This document shows positions 21,866-30,340 of a stretch of DNA of 64,000 nt, piece after piece. Made by a program: the position numbers and the translations under genes. The first letter of the stretch is position 1; each line of letters begins with the position of its first letter. Source of the DNA: Vibrio sp. Of7-15 (GTDB lineage Bacteria > Pseudomonadota > Gammaproteobacteria > Enterobacterales > Vibrionaceae); the NCBI RefSeq assembly GCF_022347565.1, contig NZ_JAKRGH010000014.1, positions 61,707-125,706 on the forward strand, written 5' to 3'. Under the pieces are notes generated by a model, which was not told the origin of the DNA, did no database searches, and was given only the letters and a program-made list of their open reading frames with translations.

Positions 21866-21895
21866 AAAAACAATGGAGGCGATTTGCCCCCATTG
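21866..21895 (-). terminator. terminator of the petABC operon
   Basis: Minus-strand hairpin CAATGGGGGC-AAATC-GCCTCCATTG followed by TTTTT. It sits 30 bases past the petC stop and before sspA, so sspA should be transcribed from a promoter inside 21839-21866 or by read-through. Confidence 0.85.
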
Positions 21896-21924
21896 CATAC
21901 TATTAACGAGTTAGATTACCACGA

Positions 21925-22662
21925 TTAGTGGACATCACGCCAATACTCTTTCTTCAATAGAATAGTCATAATCAGCAAGATAACCAAGAAACCCATCACC
22001 CACCAACCTAGTTGATGACGCTCAAGTTTCACCGGATCACCCGAGTATTCTAAGAAGTTAACTAAGTCACGTACTGCAGCATCGTATTCACTCGTACTTA
22101 ACTCACCAGAACCGTCAGATTCAATGCCAACAAAAACTTCTTGCTCAACACCGTCGATAGGTCGAGTTTCGTACACTTTACGAGGGATGCCCTGAAGCTC
22201 TTCAAGAACATGCGGCATACCAACGCTTGGGAATACAACATTATTTACGCCAAACGGACGACTTGGATCCGCATAGAAAGAACGTAAGTAAGTATATAGC
22301 CAGTCAGTACCACGAACACGAGCAACCAACGTTAGATCTGGTGGTGGAGCACCGAACCAAGCAGCAGCTTGATCACTAGGAATAGCACTCACCATTAGCT
22401 CACCGATCTTTGTTTCAGGATCAAAAATCAGGTTCTCTTTCATGAGCTCTGGTGGAATACCTAAATCTGTTGCAACACGCTCATAACGCTGATATTGCGT
22501 TGAGTGACAAGCAAAACAATAGTTCATAAACAACTTCGCGCCGTTTTGAAGCGAAGCTTTATCACTGAGGTCATTATTTGCTTTATCTAGAGGTACGTTA
22601 CTACCCGCTGCCATTGCAAGAGATGGCAATAAAGCAAAAAGTACTAAGATCCACTTTTTCAT
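21925..22662 (-). CDS. petC: cytochrome c1, bc1 complex
   Basis: Membrane-anchored c-type cytochrome of the ubiquinol-cytochrome c reductase (complex III). A signal peptide ends near AMA (residue 18), a single haem motif CFACH lies at about 49-53, and a C-terminal membrane anchor (WWVMGFLVILLIMTILL) is at about 221-237. The 245 residues match proteobacterial cytochrome c1 without a fused cytochrome b. It overlaps petB by 4 bases. Confidence 0.97.
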   Translation of the reverse strand: MKKWILVLFALLPSLAMAAGSNVPLDKANNDLSDKASLQNGAKLFMNYCFACHSTQYQRYERVATDLGIPPELMKENLIFDPETKIGELMVSAIPSDQAAAWFGAPPPDLTLVARVRGTDWLYTYLRSFYADPSRPFGVNNVVFPSVGMPHVLEELQGIPRKVYETRPIDGVEQEVFVGIESDGSGELSTSEYDAAVRDLVNFLEYSGDPVKLERHQLGWWVMGFLVILLIMTILLKKEYWRDVH

Positions 22663-23924
22663 TTAAATGTCACCCTTTCTGGTAGCGGCTTCGTTGCCTC
22701 GTTTTTACTGTAGAAGTACAACAGAACGAAGAACATGAAATACATCAAGCTAAAGATTTGAGCCAGTAATGTGTAGGTTGGTGTCGCTGGTAACGCACCT
22801 AAAATACCTAGCGCAATGAAGCTGATAGTGAACTGCACAATGTTAAATAGGTGAATCTTACTACGGTAACGGTATGAACGAACTTTACAACGATCTAACC
22901 AAGGAAGTAAGAATAGCACGACAATTGACGCCCCCATTGCCACAACACCCAATAACTTATCTGGAACCGCACGTAAGATCGCGTAGAACGGTGTGAAATA
23001 CCATACAGGAGCAATATGCTCAGGTGTTTTCAGCGGGTTCGCAGCTTCAAAGTTAGGTGGCTCAAGGAAGTAACCGCCCATCTCAGGGTTAAAGAACAGT
23101 ACGTAGCAGAATAAGATCAAGAAACCAGCCACACCTACTAAATCTTTTACCGTACCGTATGGATGGAAAGGAATCGAATCAATGATGTCGTACTTCTTCG
23201 AGTAGTACTCATGGAATGGGAATTGAGTCTTGTAGCCTTCGCCTTTAGTACCTTTAGGCAACTTAGTTTCGATACCGTCTGGGTTATTTGAGCCCACTTC
23301 ATGCAGCGCTAGAATGTGCAATACAATCAGCAGCAACAGCACGATAGGCAGAGCAATAACGTGTAGAGCAAAGAAACGGTTCAACGTTGCGCCCGAGATA
23401 ACGTAGTCACCACGAATCCACAGCGTTAAATCATCACCAACAACCGGAATAGCACCAAACAGTGAAATAATTACCTGTGCACCCCAGTAAGACATTTGTC
23501 CCCATGGTAGTAGGTAACCCATGAATGCTTCAGCCATCAACACAAGGAAGATTAACATACCAAATAGCCACAATAGCTCACGAGGCTTTTGGTATGAGCC
23601 GTAGATCAAACCACGGAACATGTGCAGATAGATCACCACAAAGAAGGCAGAAGCCCCTGTGGAATGCATATAACGTAATAACCAGCCGTATTCCACATCA
23701 CGCATGATGTATTCAACAGATGCAAAAGCGCCTTCACCAGATGGAACATAGTTCATGGTTAACCAAATACCAGTCAGTAGTTGGTTAACAAGTACTAGCA
23801 TGGCTAACGAGCCAAACAGATACCAAAAGTTAAAGTTTTTTGGCATTGGGTATTCAGAAAGGTGCTTTTTGTAAGCATTCATCGCCGGCAGGCGTTTTTC
23901 AATCCAGCCGAGTAACGCGTCCAT
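22659..23924 (-). CDS. petB: cytochrome b, bc1 complex
   Basis: Core membrane subunit of complex III that carries the two b haems and the quinol-oxidising (Qo) and quinone-reducing (Qi) sites. About eight hydrophobic helices are present. Haem-ligand histidines occur in WLLRYMHSTGASAFF and MFRGL on one side and FFALHVIALP and LHILALH on the other. The Qo motif appears as PEHIAPVWYFTPFYAILRA minus flanks. Length is 421 residues. The start overlaps the petA stop by one base. Confidence 0.97.
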   Translation of the reverse strand: MDALLGWIEKRLPAMNAYKKHLSEYPMPKNFNFWYLFGSLAMLVLVNQLLTGIWLTMNYVPSGEGAFASVEYIMRDVEYGWLLRYMHSTGASAFFVVIYLHMFRGLIYGSYQKPRELLWLFGMLIFLVLMAEAFMGYLLPWGQMSYWGAQVIISLFGAIPVVGDDLTLWIRGDYVISGATLNRFFALHVIALPIVLLLLIVLHILALHEVGSNNPDGIETKLPKGTKGEGYKTQFPFHEYYSKKYDIIDSIPFHPYGTVKDLVGVAGFLILFCYVLFFNPEMGGYFLEPPNFEAANPLKTPEHIAPVWYFTPFYAILRAVPDKLLGVVAMGASIVVLFLLPWLDRCKVRSYRYRSKIHLFNIVQFTISFIALGILGALPATPTYTLLAQIFSLMYFMFFVLLYFYSKNEATKPLPERVTFK

Positions 23925-24514
23925 TATGCGTCTCCTTCATCTTTACCGACAAGAACCTTCGTGTCGCTTAAGAACATGTGTGGTGGCACCACTAAGTTCA
24001 ATGGTGCAGGTACGCCTTGGAATACTCGACCAGCCATATCAAACTTAGAACCATGACACGGACAGAAAAAGCCAGAGCTAACACCTTGAACTTGTTCACT
24101 AAAACTGTCAGGTAAATACGTAGGTGAACAACCAAGGTGAGTACAGATACCCACGGCTAAAAATATTTCAGGCTTAACAGAACGATATTTATTCTGGGCA
24201 TATTCAGGCTGCTGCGCTTCCCCTGATGCAGGGTCACGTAACTGACTGTCTAATTGGCCCAGTTCATTTAAAATTGCTTGGCTACGGCGGACGACCCAAA
24301 CTGGTTTACCACGCCACTCGACGCGAACCATTTGGCCTTCTTCTAACTTACTGATATCAACTTCAACAGGTGCCCCGGCAGCCTTTGCTTTGGCGCTCGG
24401 GTTCCAAGATTTAATAAAAGGCACGGCTACAGCCACTGCACCCAGCCCTCCAACAACTGAAGTCGTTGCGGTCAGGAAGCGGCGTCGGCCATTACTCACT
24501 GGCGCATTGCTCAT
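23924..24514 (-). CDS. petA: Rieske iron-sulfur protein, bc1 complex
   Basis: The [2Fe-2S] subunit of complex III that takes the first electron from ubiquinol. A twin-arginine type signal-anchor (GRRRFLTATTS) begins near residue 9. The cluster ligands are in CTHLGCSPTY and CPCHGSKFDMAGRV in the C-terminal half. I chose the ATG at 24514 (196 residues), with GGGAG about 8 bases upstream; an ATG five codons earlier is also open. It is first in petA-petB-petC. Confidence 0.97.
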   Translation of the reverse strand: MSNAPVSNGRRRFLTATTSVVGGLGAVAVAVPFIKSWNPSAKAKAAGAPVEVDISKLEEGQMVRVEWRGKPVWVVRRSQAILNELGQLDSQLRDPASGEAQQPEYAQNKYRSVKPEIFLAVGICTHLGCSPTYLPDSFSEQVQGVSSGFFCPCHGSKFDMAGRVFQGVPAPLNLVVPPHMFLSDTKVLVGKDEGDA

Positions 24515-24650
24515 CCAACATTCTCCCATTTGCTCTCGCGTAGATTTTTTATTATGTCCTAAGCGTCTCAGAGCTACGGCTAACTTTCAACGGTTTGATT
24601 TTTAACAGAAAATAGTTTTACTTATTAGACTGTCATTTTTTAACCGTTAA

Positions 24651-24679
24651 ATGATAAAGAAAACCCTACTTTTTGACAA
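24651..24679 (-). promoter_or_regulatory. putative petABC promoter
   Basis: On the minus strand TTGTCA (24679-24674) and TATCAT (24656-24651) are 17 bases apart, each one mismatch from consensus. The leader to petA would be about 130 nt. A near-palindrome TTTAACGGTTAAA lies immediately downstream of the -10 across the expected start point and could bind a regulator. The rest of the 24515-24849 gap holds only the rpsI terminator. Confidence 0.6.
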
Positions 24680-24783
24680 GATAAAGCTACGTTTTTGCAA
24701 CAAATGTGAACTGTGTTGGTTTTTTGAAAGAGAGGGGGGATAATTTGAAGTTTTCTACAATAAAAACAGTGATTTTAAGCAAT

Positions 24784-24810
24784 AAAAAAGTCCGGCAGAA
24801 CCGGACTTTT
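24784..24810 (-). terminator. terminator of rplM-rpsI
   Basis: Minus-strand hairpin AAAAGTCCGG-TTCTG-CCGGACTTTT followed by TTATT, 40 bases past the rpsI stop. It cleanly separates the ribosomal protein operon from petABC, both on the minus strand. Confidence 0.9.
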
Positions 24811-24849
24811 GTGCCACAATATGAACCAGTGAGACACTGGTGCGTAAAA

Positions 24850-25242
24850 TTAACGCTTAGAGAATTGTGGACGACGACGTGCTTTACGTAGACCAACTTT
24901 CTTACGTTCAACGCAACGAGCGTCACGAGTAACGTAGCCAGCTGCACGTAGAACAGGACGTAGAGACTCATCGTATTCCATAAGAGCGCGTGTGATACCG
25001 TGACGGATCGCACCAGCTTGACCAGAAATACCACCACCTTTAACAGTGATGTGTAGGTCTAGTTTCTCAGTCATTTCAACTAGCTCAAGAGGTTGGTTAA
25101 CAACCATGCGAGCAGTTTCACGACCGAAGTAAACGTCAAGGCTACGCTTGTTGATTACGATGTTACCAGTACCCGGCTTAATAAAAACACGAGCTGCTGA
25201 GCTTTTACGGCGACCAGTGCCGTAGTATTGATTCTCTGCCAT
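24850..25242 (-). CDS. rpsI: 30S ribosomal protein S9
   Basis: Small-subunit protein whose C-terminal tail contacts P-site tRNA. The 130 residues begin [20 protein letters not shown] and end with the basic tail [12 protein letters not shown], matching E. coli S9 end to end. The ATG at 25242 has GGGG at the right distance. Two in-frame upstream ATG or GTG codons would place the ribosome binding site too close. It follows rplM by 15 bases. Confidence 0.99.
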   Translation of the reverse strand: MAENQYYGTGRRKSSAARVFIKPGTGNIVINKRSLDVYFGRETARMVVNQPLELVEMTEKLDLHITVKGGGISGQAGAIRHGITRALMEYDESLRPVLRAAGYVTRDARCVERKKVGLRKARRRPQFSKR

Positions 25243-25257
25243 TGCCATAATCCCCAA

Positions 25258-25686
25258 TTAGATGTCTAGTACTTGTGGTTGTTGAGCAACATGGTTGTGC
25301 TCAGCGCCCGCGTAAACTTTAAGCTTACGGTACATTGCACGGCCTAGAGGACCACGTGGTAACATGCCTTTAACCGCTAATTCGATAACCATTTCTGGTT
25401 TACGTTGAATCAGTTTCTCGAAAGAAATTGATTTTAGGCCACCTGGGAACTCAGTGTGACGGTAGTAAGTTTTACCAGCCGCTTTGTTACCAGTTACAGT
25501 AACTTTATCAGCATTGACAACGATGATGTAATCACCAGTATCAACGTGAGGAGTGTATTCAGGCTTATGTTTGCCACGTAGGCGAGATGCAATTTCAGTT
25601 GCGATACGGCCAAGAGTTTTACCTTCAGCGTCCACAACATACCAGTCACGTTTTACAGTCTCTGGTTTAGCAACGAAAGTTTTCAT
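25258..25686 (-). CDS. rplM: 50S ribosomal protein L13
   Basis: Early-assembling large-subunit protein, 142 residues, beginning [20 protein letters not shown]. It contains the family stretch [18 protein letters not shown] and ends [13 protein letters not shown]. It is first in rplM-rpsI. In E. coli L13 represses its own operon through the mRNA leader; the structured leader here fits that, by inference. Confidence 0.99.
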   Translation of the reverse strand: MKTFVAKPETVKRDWYVVDAEGKTLGRIATEIASRLRGKHKPEYTPHVDTGDYIIVVNADKVTVTGNKAAGKTYYRHTEFPGGLKSISFEKLIQRKPEMVIELAVKGMLPRGPLGRAMYRKLKVYAGAEHNHVAQQPQVLDI

Positions 25687-25820
25687 GCTAAGTATTATCC
25701 GTTAAATAAAATTTACACTTTAGGAGCAGGTTATGCTCCCACTGTTTAGAGCCCAGTCATCACCCCTTCGAGTGGTTGGCACTCTCGGCGTTGTGCCGTC
25801 ACAGTAACGGTGGGTCGCAG
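25687..25820 (-). promoter_or_regulatory. structured 5' leader of rplM-rpsI
   Basis: About 130 nt between the promoter and the rplM ATG carry several short hairpins on the minus strand, for example CCACCGTTACTGTGACGG-type, GGCACAACGCCGAGAGTGCC and GGGAGCATAACCTGCTCC. E. coli rplM is regulated by L13 binding its leader; whether this is the same element needs covariance comparison. Confidence 0.45.
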
Positions 25821-25821
25821 G

Positions 25822-25850
25822 ATTATAGTGAAGGGTGTGGAAAAAATCAC
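25822..25850 (-). promoter_or_regulatory. putative rplM-rpsI promoter
   Basis: On the minus strand GTGATT (25850-25845) and a perfect TATAAT (25827-25822) are 17 bases apart. The -10 is followed by CCTGCGACCC, a GC-rich discriminator as in ppGpp-controlled ribosomal promoters. Confidence 0.6.
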
Positions 25851-25941
25851 CTCTTTTTTGAAAAAAAACGTGATTTATCTCACTTAGAGTTAAAAAGAAA
25901 GAAATGGCTCTATTTTCTTATGTCATTTCTTTCAAAATCGA

Positions 25942-27057
25942 CTATGGTAAATGTTCTTTTGCTAAATAATCGTGGCTTTGCATTTCAATCAAGCGGGACT
26001 GGCAACGCTTAAATTCAAACTCTAGTCGCCCATCTGTATATAGCTCTTCTAAAGCCACTTCAGCCGAAATAATCAACTTTACATTACGCTCATAAAACTC
26101 ATCTACCATCGCAATAAAGCGACGTGCAGCGTCATCAATTTGGCTATTCATTTGCCTTACTTCTGACACTAACACCGTATGGTAGATTTTTGACATTTCA
26201 ATATAATCACTTTGACTTCGAGCGGTTTCGCATAGCTCTGAAAAACTAAAATGCACAATACCATCAGCTTCGTGGCGAGTTTGCATTTGTCGGTGATTAA
26301 TTTCGATAGCTTGATACTCTGTTCTTGGCTCTACAGACAATTTTTCAAAGTAGGATTCAATGTTTTTCTCTGCCACCGCATCCAGAGGGTAATGATAAAT
26401 CTCGGCTTGCTCTAAAGTTCGTAAACGATAGTCCACCCCACTATCAACATTCACCACATCACAATACTTTTCAATTAACGCAATGGCAGGAAGAAAGCGA
26501 GCACGTTGTAAACCATTACGATACAGCTCAGGTGGTGGGATATTCGATGTGGCAACCAATGTGATCCCTCTTGCAAATAACGCCTCAAGCAACGTCGCTA
26601 AAATCATTGCATCAGTAATATCGGATACAAAGAATTCATCAAAGCAAATAATGTCCGTTTCTTGTTTGAAGCGATCCGCCACGATCTCCAAGGGATCCGA
26701 CTGTTGATCCAAACTCGTCAGCTCATCATGCACCCGGTGCATGAAACGATGGAAATGGATCCGCATCTTTCGTGTTGTTGGCAAGGCTTCATAAAACGTA
26801 TCCACTAAATACGTTTTACCTCGCCCAACCCCACCCCAAAAATAGAGCCCTTGTACAGGCTCAAGCTTCACAGATGCTGACTTTTTCTTAAAGAAGCTGG
26901 ATAAGAAGCCTTTTTTATTCACTTCTTTTGGAGCCGCCTTCGGCGCTTGCATACGCTGATAAAGATCATCTAAATGATCCACCGCCTGCTCTTGAGCTTT
27001 ATCGTGATGAAAGTCTACTTTCTGCAGATCTTGTTGATATTTTTCTTTTGGCGTCAT
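25942..27057 (-). CDS. zapE: cell division ATPase ZapE
   Basis: AFG1/ZapE-family AAA+ ATPase, which in E. coli joins the Z ring late and matters under stress or low oxygen. The Walker A loop GGVGRGKTYLVD lies near residue 95 and Walker B IICFDEFFVSDI near 160. The order MHRVHDEL, ATSNIPPPELYRNGLQR is family-typical. The start at 27057 (MTPKEKYQQD, 371 residues) has AAGGTG suitably spaced; a GTG four codons upstream is possible. No terminator is seen in the A/T-rich gap toward rplM. Confidence 0.95.
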   Translation of the reverse strand: MTPKEKYQQDLQKVDFHHDKAQEQAVDHLDDLYQRMQAPKAAPKEVNKKGFLSSFFKKKSASVKLEPVQGLYFWGGVGRGKTYLVDTFYEALPTTRKMRIHFHRFMHRVHDELTSLDQQSDPLEIVADRFKQETDIICFDEFFVSDITDAMILATLLEALFARGITLVATSNIPPPELYRNGLQRARFLPAIALIEKYCDVVNVDSGVDYRLRTLEQAEIYHYPLDAVAEKNIESYFEKLSVEPRTEYQAIEINHRQMQTRHEADGIVHFSFSELCETARSQSDYIEMSKIYHTVLVSEVRQMNSQIDDAARRFIAMVDEFYERNVKLIISAEVALEELYTDGRLEFEFKRCQSRLIEMQSHDYLAKEHLP

Positions 27058-27181
27058 GCCGTGTAACACCTTTTGTTTTGTCCGTTATGAAAAGCCATAG
27101 TACCATGCAGAGTGTAGAGCATGTATATTGTAAGTACTGGGAAACATTTCTCAGATCATATTTTAACCATAAGGAGTCAGT

Positions 27182-27625
27182 ATGGCTTGGACTTATAGTT
27201 TAGTATTCTTAGTTGTTGGCATTGGGGTGGGCATTCTCATTTCCCGTTTAATGAACCCTCAAGTAAAACAGCAGAAAAACCTTCAACAAGAGTTGGATAA
27301 ATCCAAATATGAACTAGAGCAATACCGCCAAGAGTTGGTTGATCATTTTGCTTCTAGTGCTTCTTTGCTTGATTCATTAGCAAAAGACTACAGTAAGTTA
27401 TATCAACACATGGCAAAAACTTCCTCAGAATTAATGCCTAACTTGCCAGAGCAAGACAACCCATTTGCAGGGCGAATTACTAACTTAACTGAGGTAACAA
27501 AATCAACGGATGACAATACTCAACCCAAAGATTACGCAAATGGTGCAACTGGACTGCTAAAAGATGAACCATCTGCGGCACCAGAACCCGAAGAAGAAAA
27601 AGTCGCAGAACCAAAAGCGAGCTAA
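27182..27625 (+). CDS. zapG: Z-ring associated inner-membrane protein ZapG (YhcB, DUF1043)
   Basis: Small membrane protein of the YhcB/ZapG family, linked to cell division and envelope growth. One N-terminal membrane helix (TYSLVFLVVGIGVGILIS, about 3-20) is followed by a coiled coil (about 28-60) and an acidic, disordered C-terminus rich in Glu and Pro. The 147 residues fit the family. It is divergent from zapE and lies upstream of degQ, as in E. coli (zapE-zapG-degQ-degS). Confidence 0.94.
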   Translation: MAWTYSLVFLVVGIGVGILISRLMNPQVKQQKNLQQELDKSKYELEQYRQELVDHFASSASLLDSLAKDYSKLYQHMAKTSSELMPNLPEQDNPFAGRITNLTEVTKSTDDNTQPKDYANGATGLLKDEPSAAPEPEEEKVAEPKAS

Positions 27626-27639
27626 CCAATATTTGAATT

Positions 27640-27667
27640 GAACTTTGCCTAAGGTTCTTTTGTCATA
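27640..27667 (+). promoter_or_regulatory. sigma-E-like promoter before degQ
   Basis: GAACTT (27640-27645), the core -35 of sigma-E promoters, is followed after 17 bases by TCATA (27663-27667), a partial match to the TCTGA/TCTAA -10. Transcription would begin about 25 bases before the degQ ATG. The spacing is one base long and the -10 imperfect, so this is a suggestion. Confidence 0.35.
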
Positions 27668-27697
27668 CACTGTGATTCAAAACACTGGAGTCCATGA

Positions 27698-29068
27698 ATG
27701 ATGAAAAAACCTTTACTTGCTTTAACTGCGTTAACTTTAGGTATAAGTTCAATCATTACCCCTGTCACTGCAACGGCAGCGCTTCCTTTATCGGTTGAAG
27801 GGCAACAATTGCCTAGCCTTGCTCCTATGTTGGAACAAGTTACCCCTGCCGTTGTCAGTATCGCCGTCGAAGGCAAACAAGTATCTAAACAACAATTACC
27901 TGAAAACTTCCGCTTCTTTTTTGGCCCTGACTTCCCATCAGAGCAAATAAAAGAGAGACCATTTCGTGGCTTAGGCTCTGGTGTGGTCGTTGATGCGAAA
28001 AAAGGCTATATCGTCACAAACCACCACGTTATTAATGACGCAGACAAAATTCGCGTTCAACTGCACGACGGCCGTGAGTACGACGCAGAATTAATCGGCA
28101 GTGACAAGATGTCCGACATTGCCCTACTAAAATTAGAAGACGCTAAAAATCTGACTGAGATCAAACTGGCAGATTCTGACGCACTTCGTGTCGGCGACTT
28201 CACTGTAGCGATTGGTAACCCATTTGGTCTTGGGCAGACTGTCACATCAGGGATCATCTCTGCACTGGGGCGCAGTGGCTTAAACATCGAAAACTTTGAA
28301 AACTTCATCCAAACCGATGCAGCAATTAACAGCGGCAACTCAGGTGGTGCTCTAATTAACCTCAAGGGTGAGCTGATTGGTATTAATACCGCTATTTTAG
28401 GCCCCAATGGCGGCAATGTAGGTATCGGCTTTGCCATTCCTGCCAACATGGTGAAAAACTTATCGGATCAAATTTTAGAATTTGGTCAAGTCAAACGCGG
28501 CATTTTAGGTGTTCAAGGCGGCGAGTTAACTTCCGAGCTAGCTGAAGCTTTCGGTTATAAAACAAACCATGGTGCCTTTGTCAGCCAAGTCATTCCAGAC
28601 AGTGCAGCTTCAGAAGCAGGCCTACAAGCCGGTGATATTATTATCTCTGTGAACGGCAAAAAAATCCGTACTTTTGGTGAACTACGGGCAAAAATTGCCA
28701 CACTTGGCGCAGGTAAAAAAGTCGATATCAGCGTAATACGTGACGGTAGTGAAAAAGACTTTACGGTGACTCTACGTGAAGCCAAAGAAAATAAAACCAA
28801 AGCAGAATCATTACATGCTGGCCTTGCTGGTGCAGAGCTGACCAACAGCACTGACAGTGATCATGTCGCTGGTGTAAAAGTTTCGGAAGTTACCAAAGGC
28901 TCAACAGCCCAACGCTACGGGTTGAAAAAAGGTGATATTATCATTGGCTTAAACCGAACTAGAGTGAAAAATTTAGGCCAACTACGTACCTTACTAGAAG
29001 ACAAACCTAATGTATTAGCTCTTAACATTCAGCGTGGCGAACAATCACTTTACCTTGTTATCCGCTAA
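27698..29068 (+). CDS. degQ: periplasmic serine endoprotease DegQ (Do family)
   Basis: HtrA-family periplasmic protease/chaperone that degrades misfolded envelope proteins. A Sec signal peptide spans residues 1 to about 28. The trypsin-like domain has the catalytic triad His110 (TNHHVIN), Asp140 (SDIALLKL) and Ser215 (NSGNSGGALIN). Two PDZ domains follow (about 268-360 and 372-456). The 456 residues and a short LA loop fit DegQ rather than longer-loop DegP. GGAG lies 7 bases before the ATG at 27698. A terminator separates it from degS. Confidence 0.95.
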   Translation: MMKKPLLALTALTLGISSIITPVTATAALPLSVEGQQLPSLAPMLEQVTPAVVSIAVEGKQVSKQQLPENFRFFFGPDFPSEQIKERPFRGLGSGVVVDAKKGYIVTNHHVINDADKIRVQLHDGREYDAELIGSDKMSDIALLKLEDAKNLTEIKLADSDALRVGDFTVAIGNPFGLGQTVTSGIISALGRSGLNIENFENFIQTDAAINSGNSGGALINLKGELIGINTAILGPNGGNVGIGFAIPANMVKNLSDQILEFGQVKRGILGVQGGELTSELAEAFGYKTNHGAFVSQVIPDSAASEAGLQAGDIIISVNGKKIRTFGELRAKIATLGAGKKVDISVIRDGSEKDFTVTLREAKENKTKAESLHAGLAGAELTNSTDSDHVAGVKVSEVTKGSTAQRYGLKKGDIIIGLNRTRVKNLGQLRTLLEDKPNVLALNIQRGEQSLYLVIR

Positions 29069-29094
29069 TTTATCGAACTCTAGATACGCATTCA

Positions 29095-29136
29095 CAGGAA
29101 GGCATCTCTCGCCTTCCTGCTTCTTTGCTATTTTTT
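29095..29136 (+). terminator. terminator after degQ
   Basis: Hairpin CAGGAAGGC-ATCTCTC-GCCTTCCTG followed by CTTCTTTGCTATTTTTT, 27 bases past the degQ stop. It suggests that degS is at least partly transcribed from its own promoter within 29137-29200. Confidence 0.75.
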
Positions 29137-29205
29137 CCTCAGGTTCAATGCTATTCTCTTTCCTCAACAATTAATGACCTACATAGCATACGATTTGAGG
29201 TAGAA

Positions 29206-30270
29206 ATGCTGGCATTTTTATTACGTTCAGTTGTATTGGGCATAGTAACCGCCGCCATTTTACTTGCCGCACTACCCGAACTCCGTACCAAAATAATACC
29301 GACAGAGTCTCTCTCTTCCCCTGTGGTGACCAAAGGCTCCCAGCTCTCTTTTACCTATGCAGTGCGCAGAGCTGCACCTGCTGTGGTCAATATTTACAGC
29401 AGACAGTACAGCAGTAGTGACCGCTTAAAGCTCAATACAGAGGTACTCGGCTCAGGGGTTATTGTCAGTGAGAAAGGCTACATTATTACTAATTACCATG
29501 TTGTTGCTGAAGCCGATCAAGTCATCGCCGCCTTACAAGATGGTCGTTTATTTAATGCTCAACTGGTTGGTAAAGATAAACGCACCGATATCGCCGTGCT
29601 CAAAATTCAAGAAGGCAATCTTCCTGTTATTCCTCTCAATAGTAATTACGACGCTGAGATTGGCGATGTCGTGCTTGCTATTGGTAACCCCTACAATATC
29701 GGCCAAACAACAACATTTGGTATTATTTCAGCCACAGGACGGGCTGGAGTCAGCGGATATGGTCCTCAAAGCTTTATTCAAACCGATGCTGCAATCAACC
29801 GAGGTAACTCCGGCGGCGCGTTAGTCAATACGCGTGGTGAGCTTGTTGGTATCAATACCGCTTCTTTCCAACAAACAACTGACTTAGAAACCTACGGTAT
29901 CTCCTTTGCTATCCCCTACGCTCTTGCTGACAAAATTATGAGAAAGCTCATTTCCGATGGTCGAGTTATTCGGGGCTATATCGGTATCGATGGTCGTGAC
30001 ATCAACCCTGTCATGGCAAGGTTGATGGATGTTGAGCTTATCAAAGGAATTTTAGTCTATGCTGTTTTTGAAAACAGCCCAGCCCAAAAAGCGGGAGTAC
30101 AAAGCCAAGACTTATTAGTCGCCATTAATAATAAGAAAATCGATGATAGGCAAAGTGTCCTAGACATTATTACCGACCTACGACCTGGTACCCCTGCTGA
30201 ACTTCATATTATCCGCCGAGGAAAACCAATCACCTTAACGGTCATTATCGGTGAAGATTTAAGCGAATAA
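29206..30270 (+). CDS. degS: envelope-stress sensor protease DegS
   Basis: Inner-membrane-anchored HtrA protease that cuts the anti-sigma factor RseA when its PDZ domain senses unfolded outer-membrane porins, starting the sigma-E response. One N-terminal membrane helix (about 5-22) precedes the protease domain with His98 (TNYHVV), Asp128 (TDIAVLKI) and Ser202 (RGNSGGALVN), then a single PDZ domain. I chose the ATG at 29206 (354 residues) with GAGG well placed. A longer in-frame start would replace the typical N-terminus. Confidence 0.96.
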   Translation: MLAFLLRSVVLGIVTAAILLAALPELRTKIIPTESLSSPVVTKGSQLSFTYAVRRAAPAVVNIYSRQYSSSDRLKLNTEVLGSGVIVSEKGYIITNYHVVAEADQVIAALQDGRLFNAQLVGKDKRTDIAVLKIQEGNLPVIPLNSNYDAEIGDVVLAIGNPYNIGQTTTFGIISATGRAGVSGYGPQSFIQTDAAINRGNSGGALVNTRGELVGINTASFQQTTDLETYGISFAIPYALADKIMRKLISDGRVIRGYIGIDGRDINPVMARLMDVELIKGILVYAVFENSPAQKAGVQSQDLLVAINNKKIDDRQSVLDIITDLRPGTPAELHIIRRGKPITLTVIIGEDLSE

Positions 30271-30293
30271 TCACTAATATATTCAGTCCAATA

Positions 30294-30320
30294 AAAAACG
30301 CCTTCATGTGAAGGCGTTTT
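30294..30320. terminator. bidirectional terminator between degS and parC
   Basis: Hairpin AAAACGCCTTC-ATGT-GAAGGCGTTTT in the gap between convergent degS and parC, with A- and T-tracts on both sides. Confidence 0.9.
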
Positions 30321-30340
30321 ACTTTTAAAGATCGAAAGCT

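Noticed and set aside
24687..25037. Minus-strand frame of 116 codons
   Set aside because: It is out of frame within rpsI and its terminator, with a hydrophobic composition that resembles no family.
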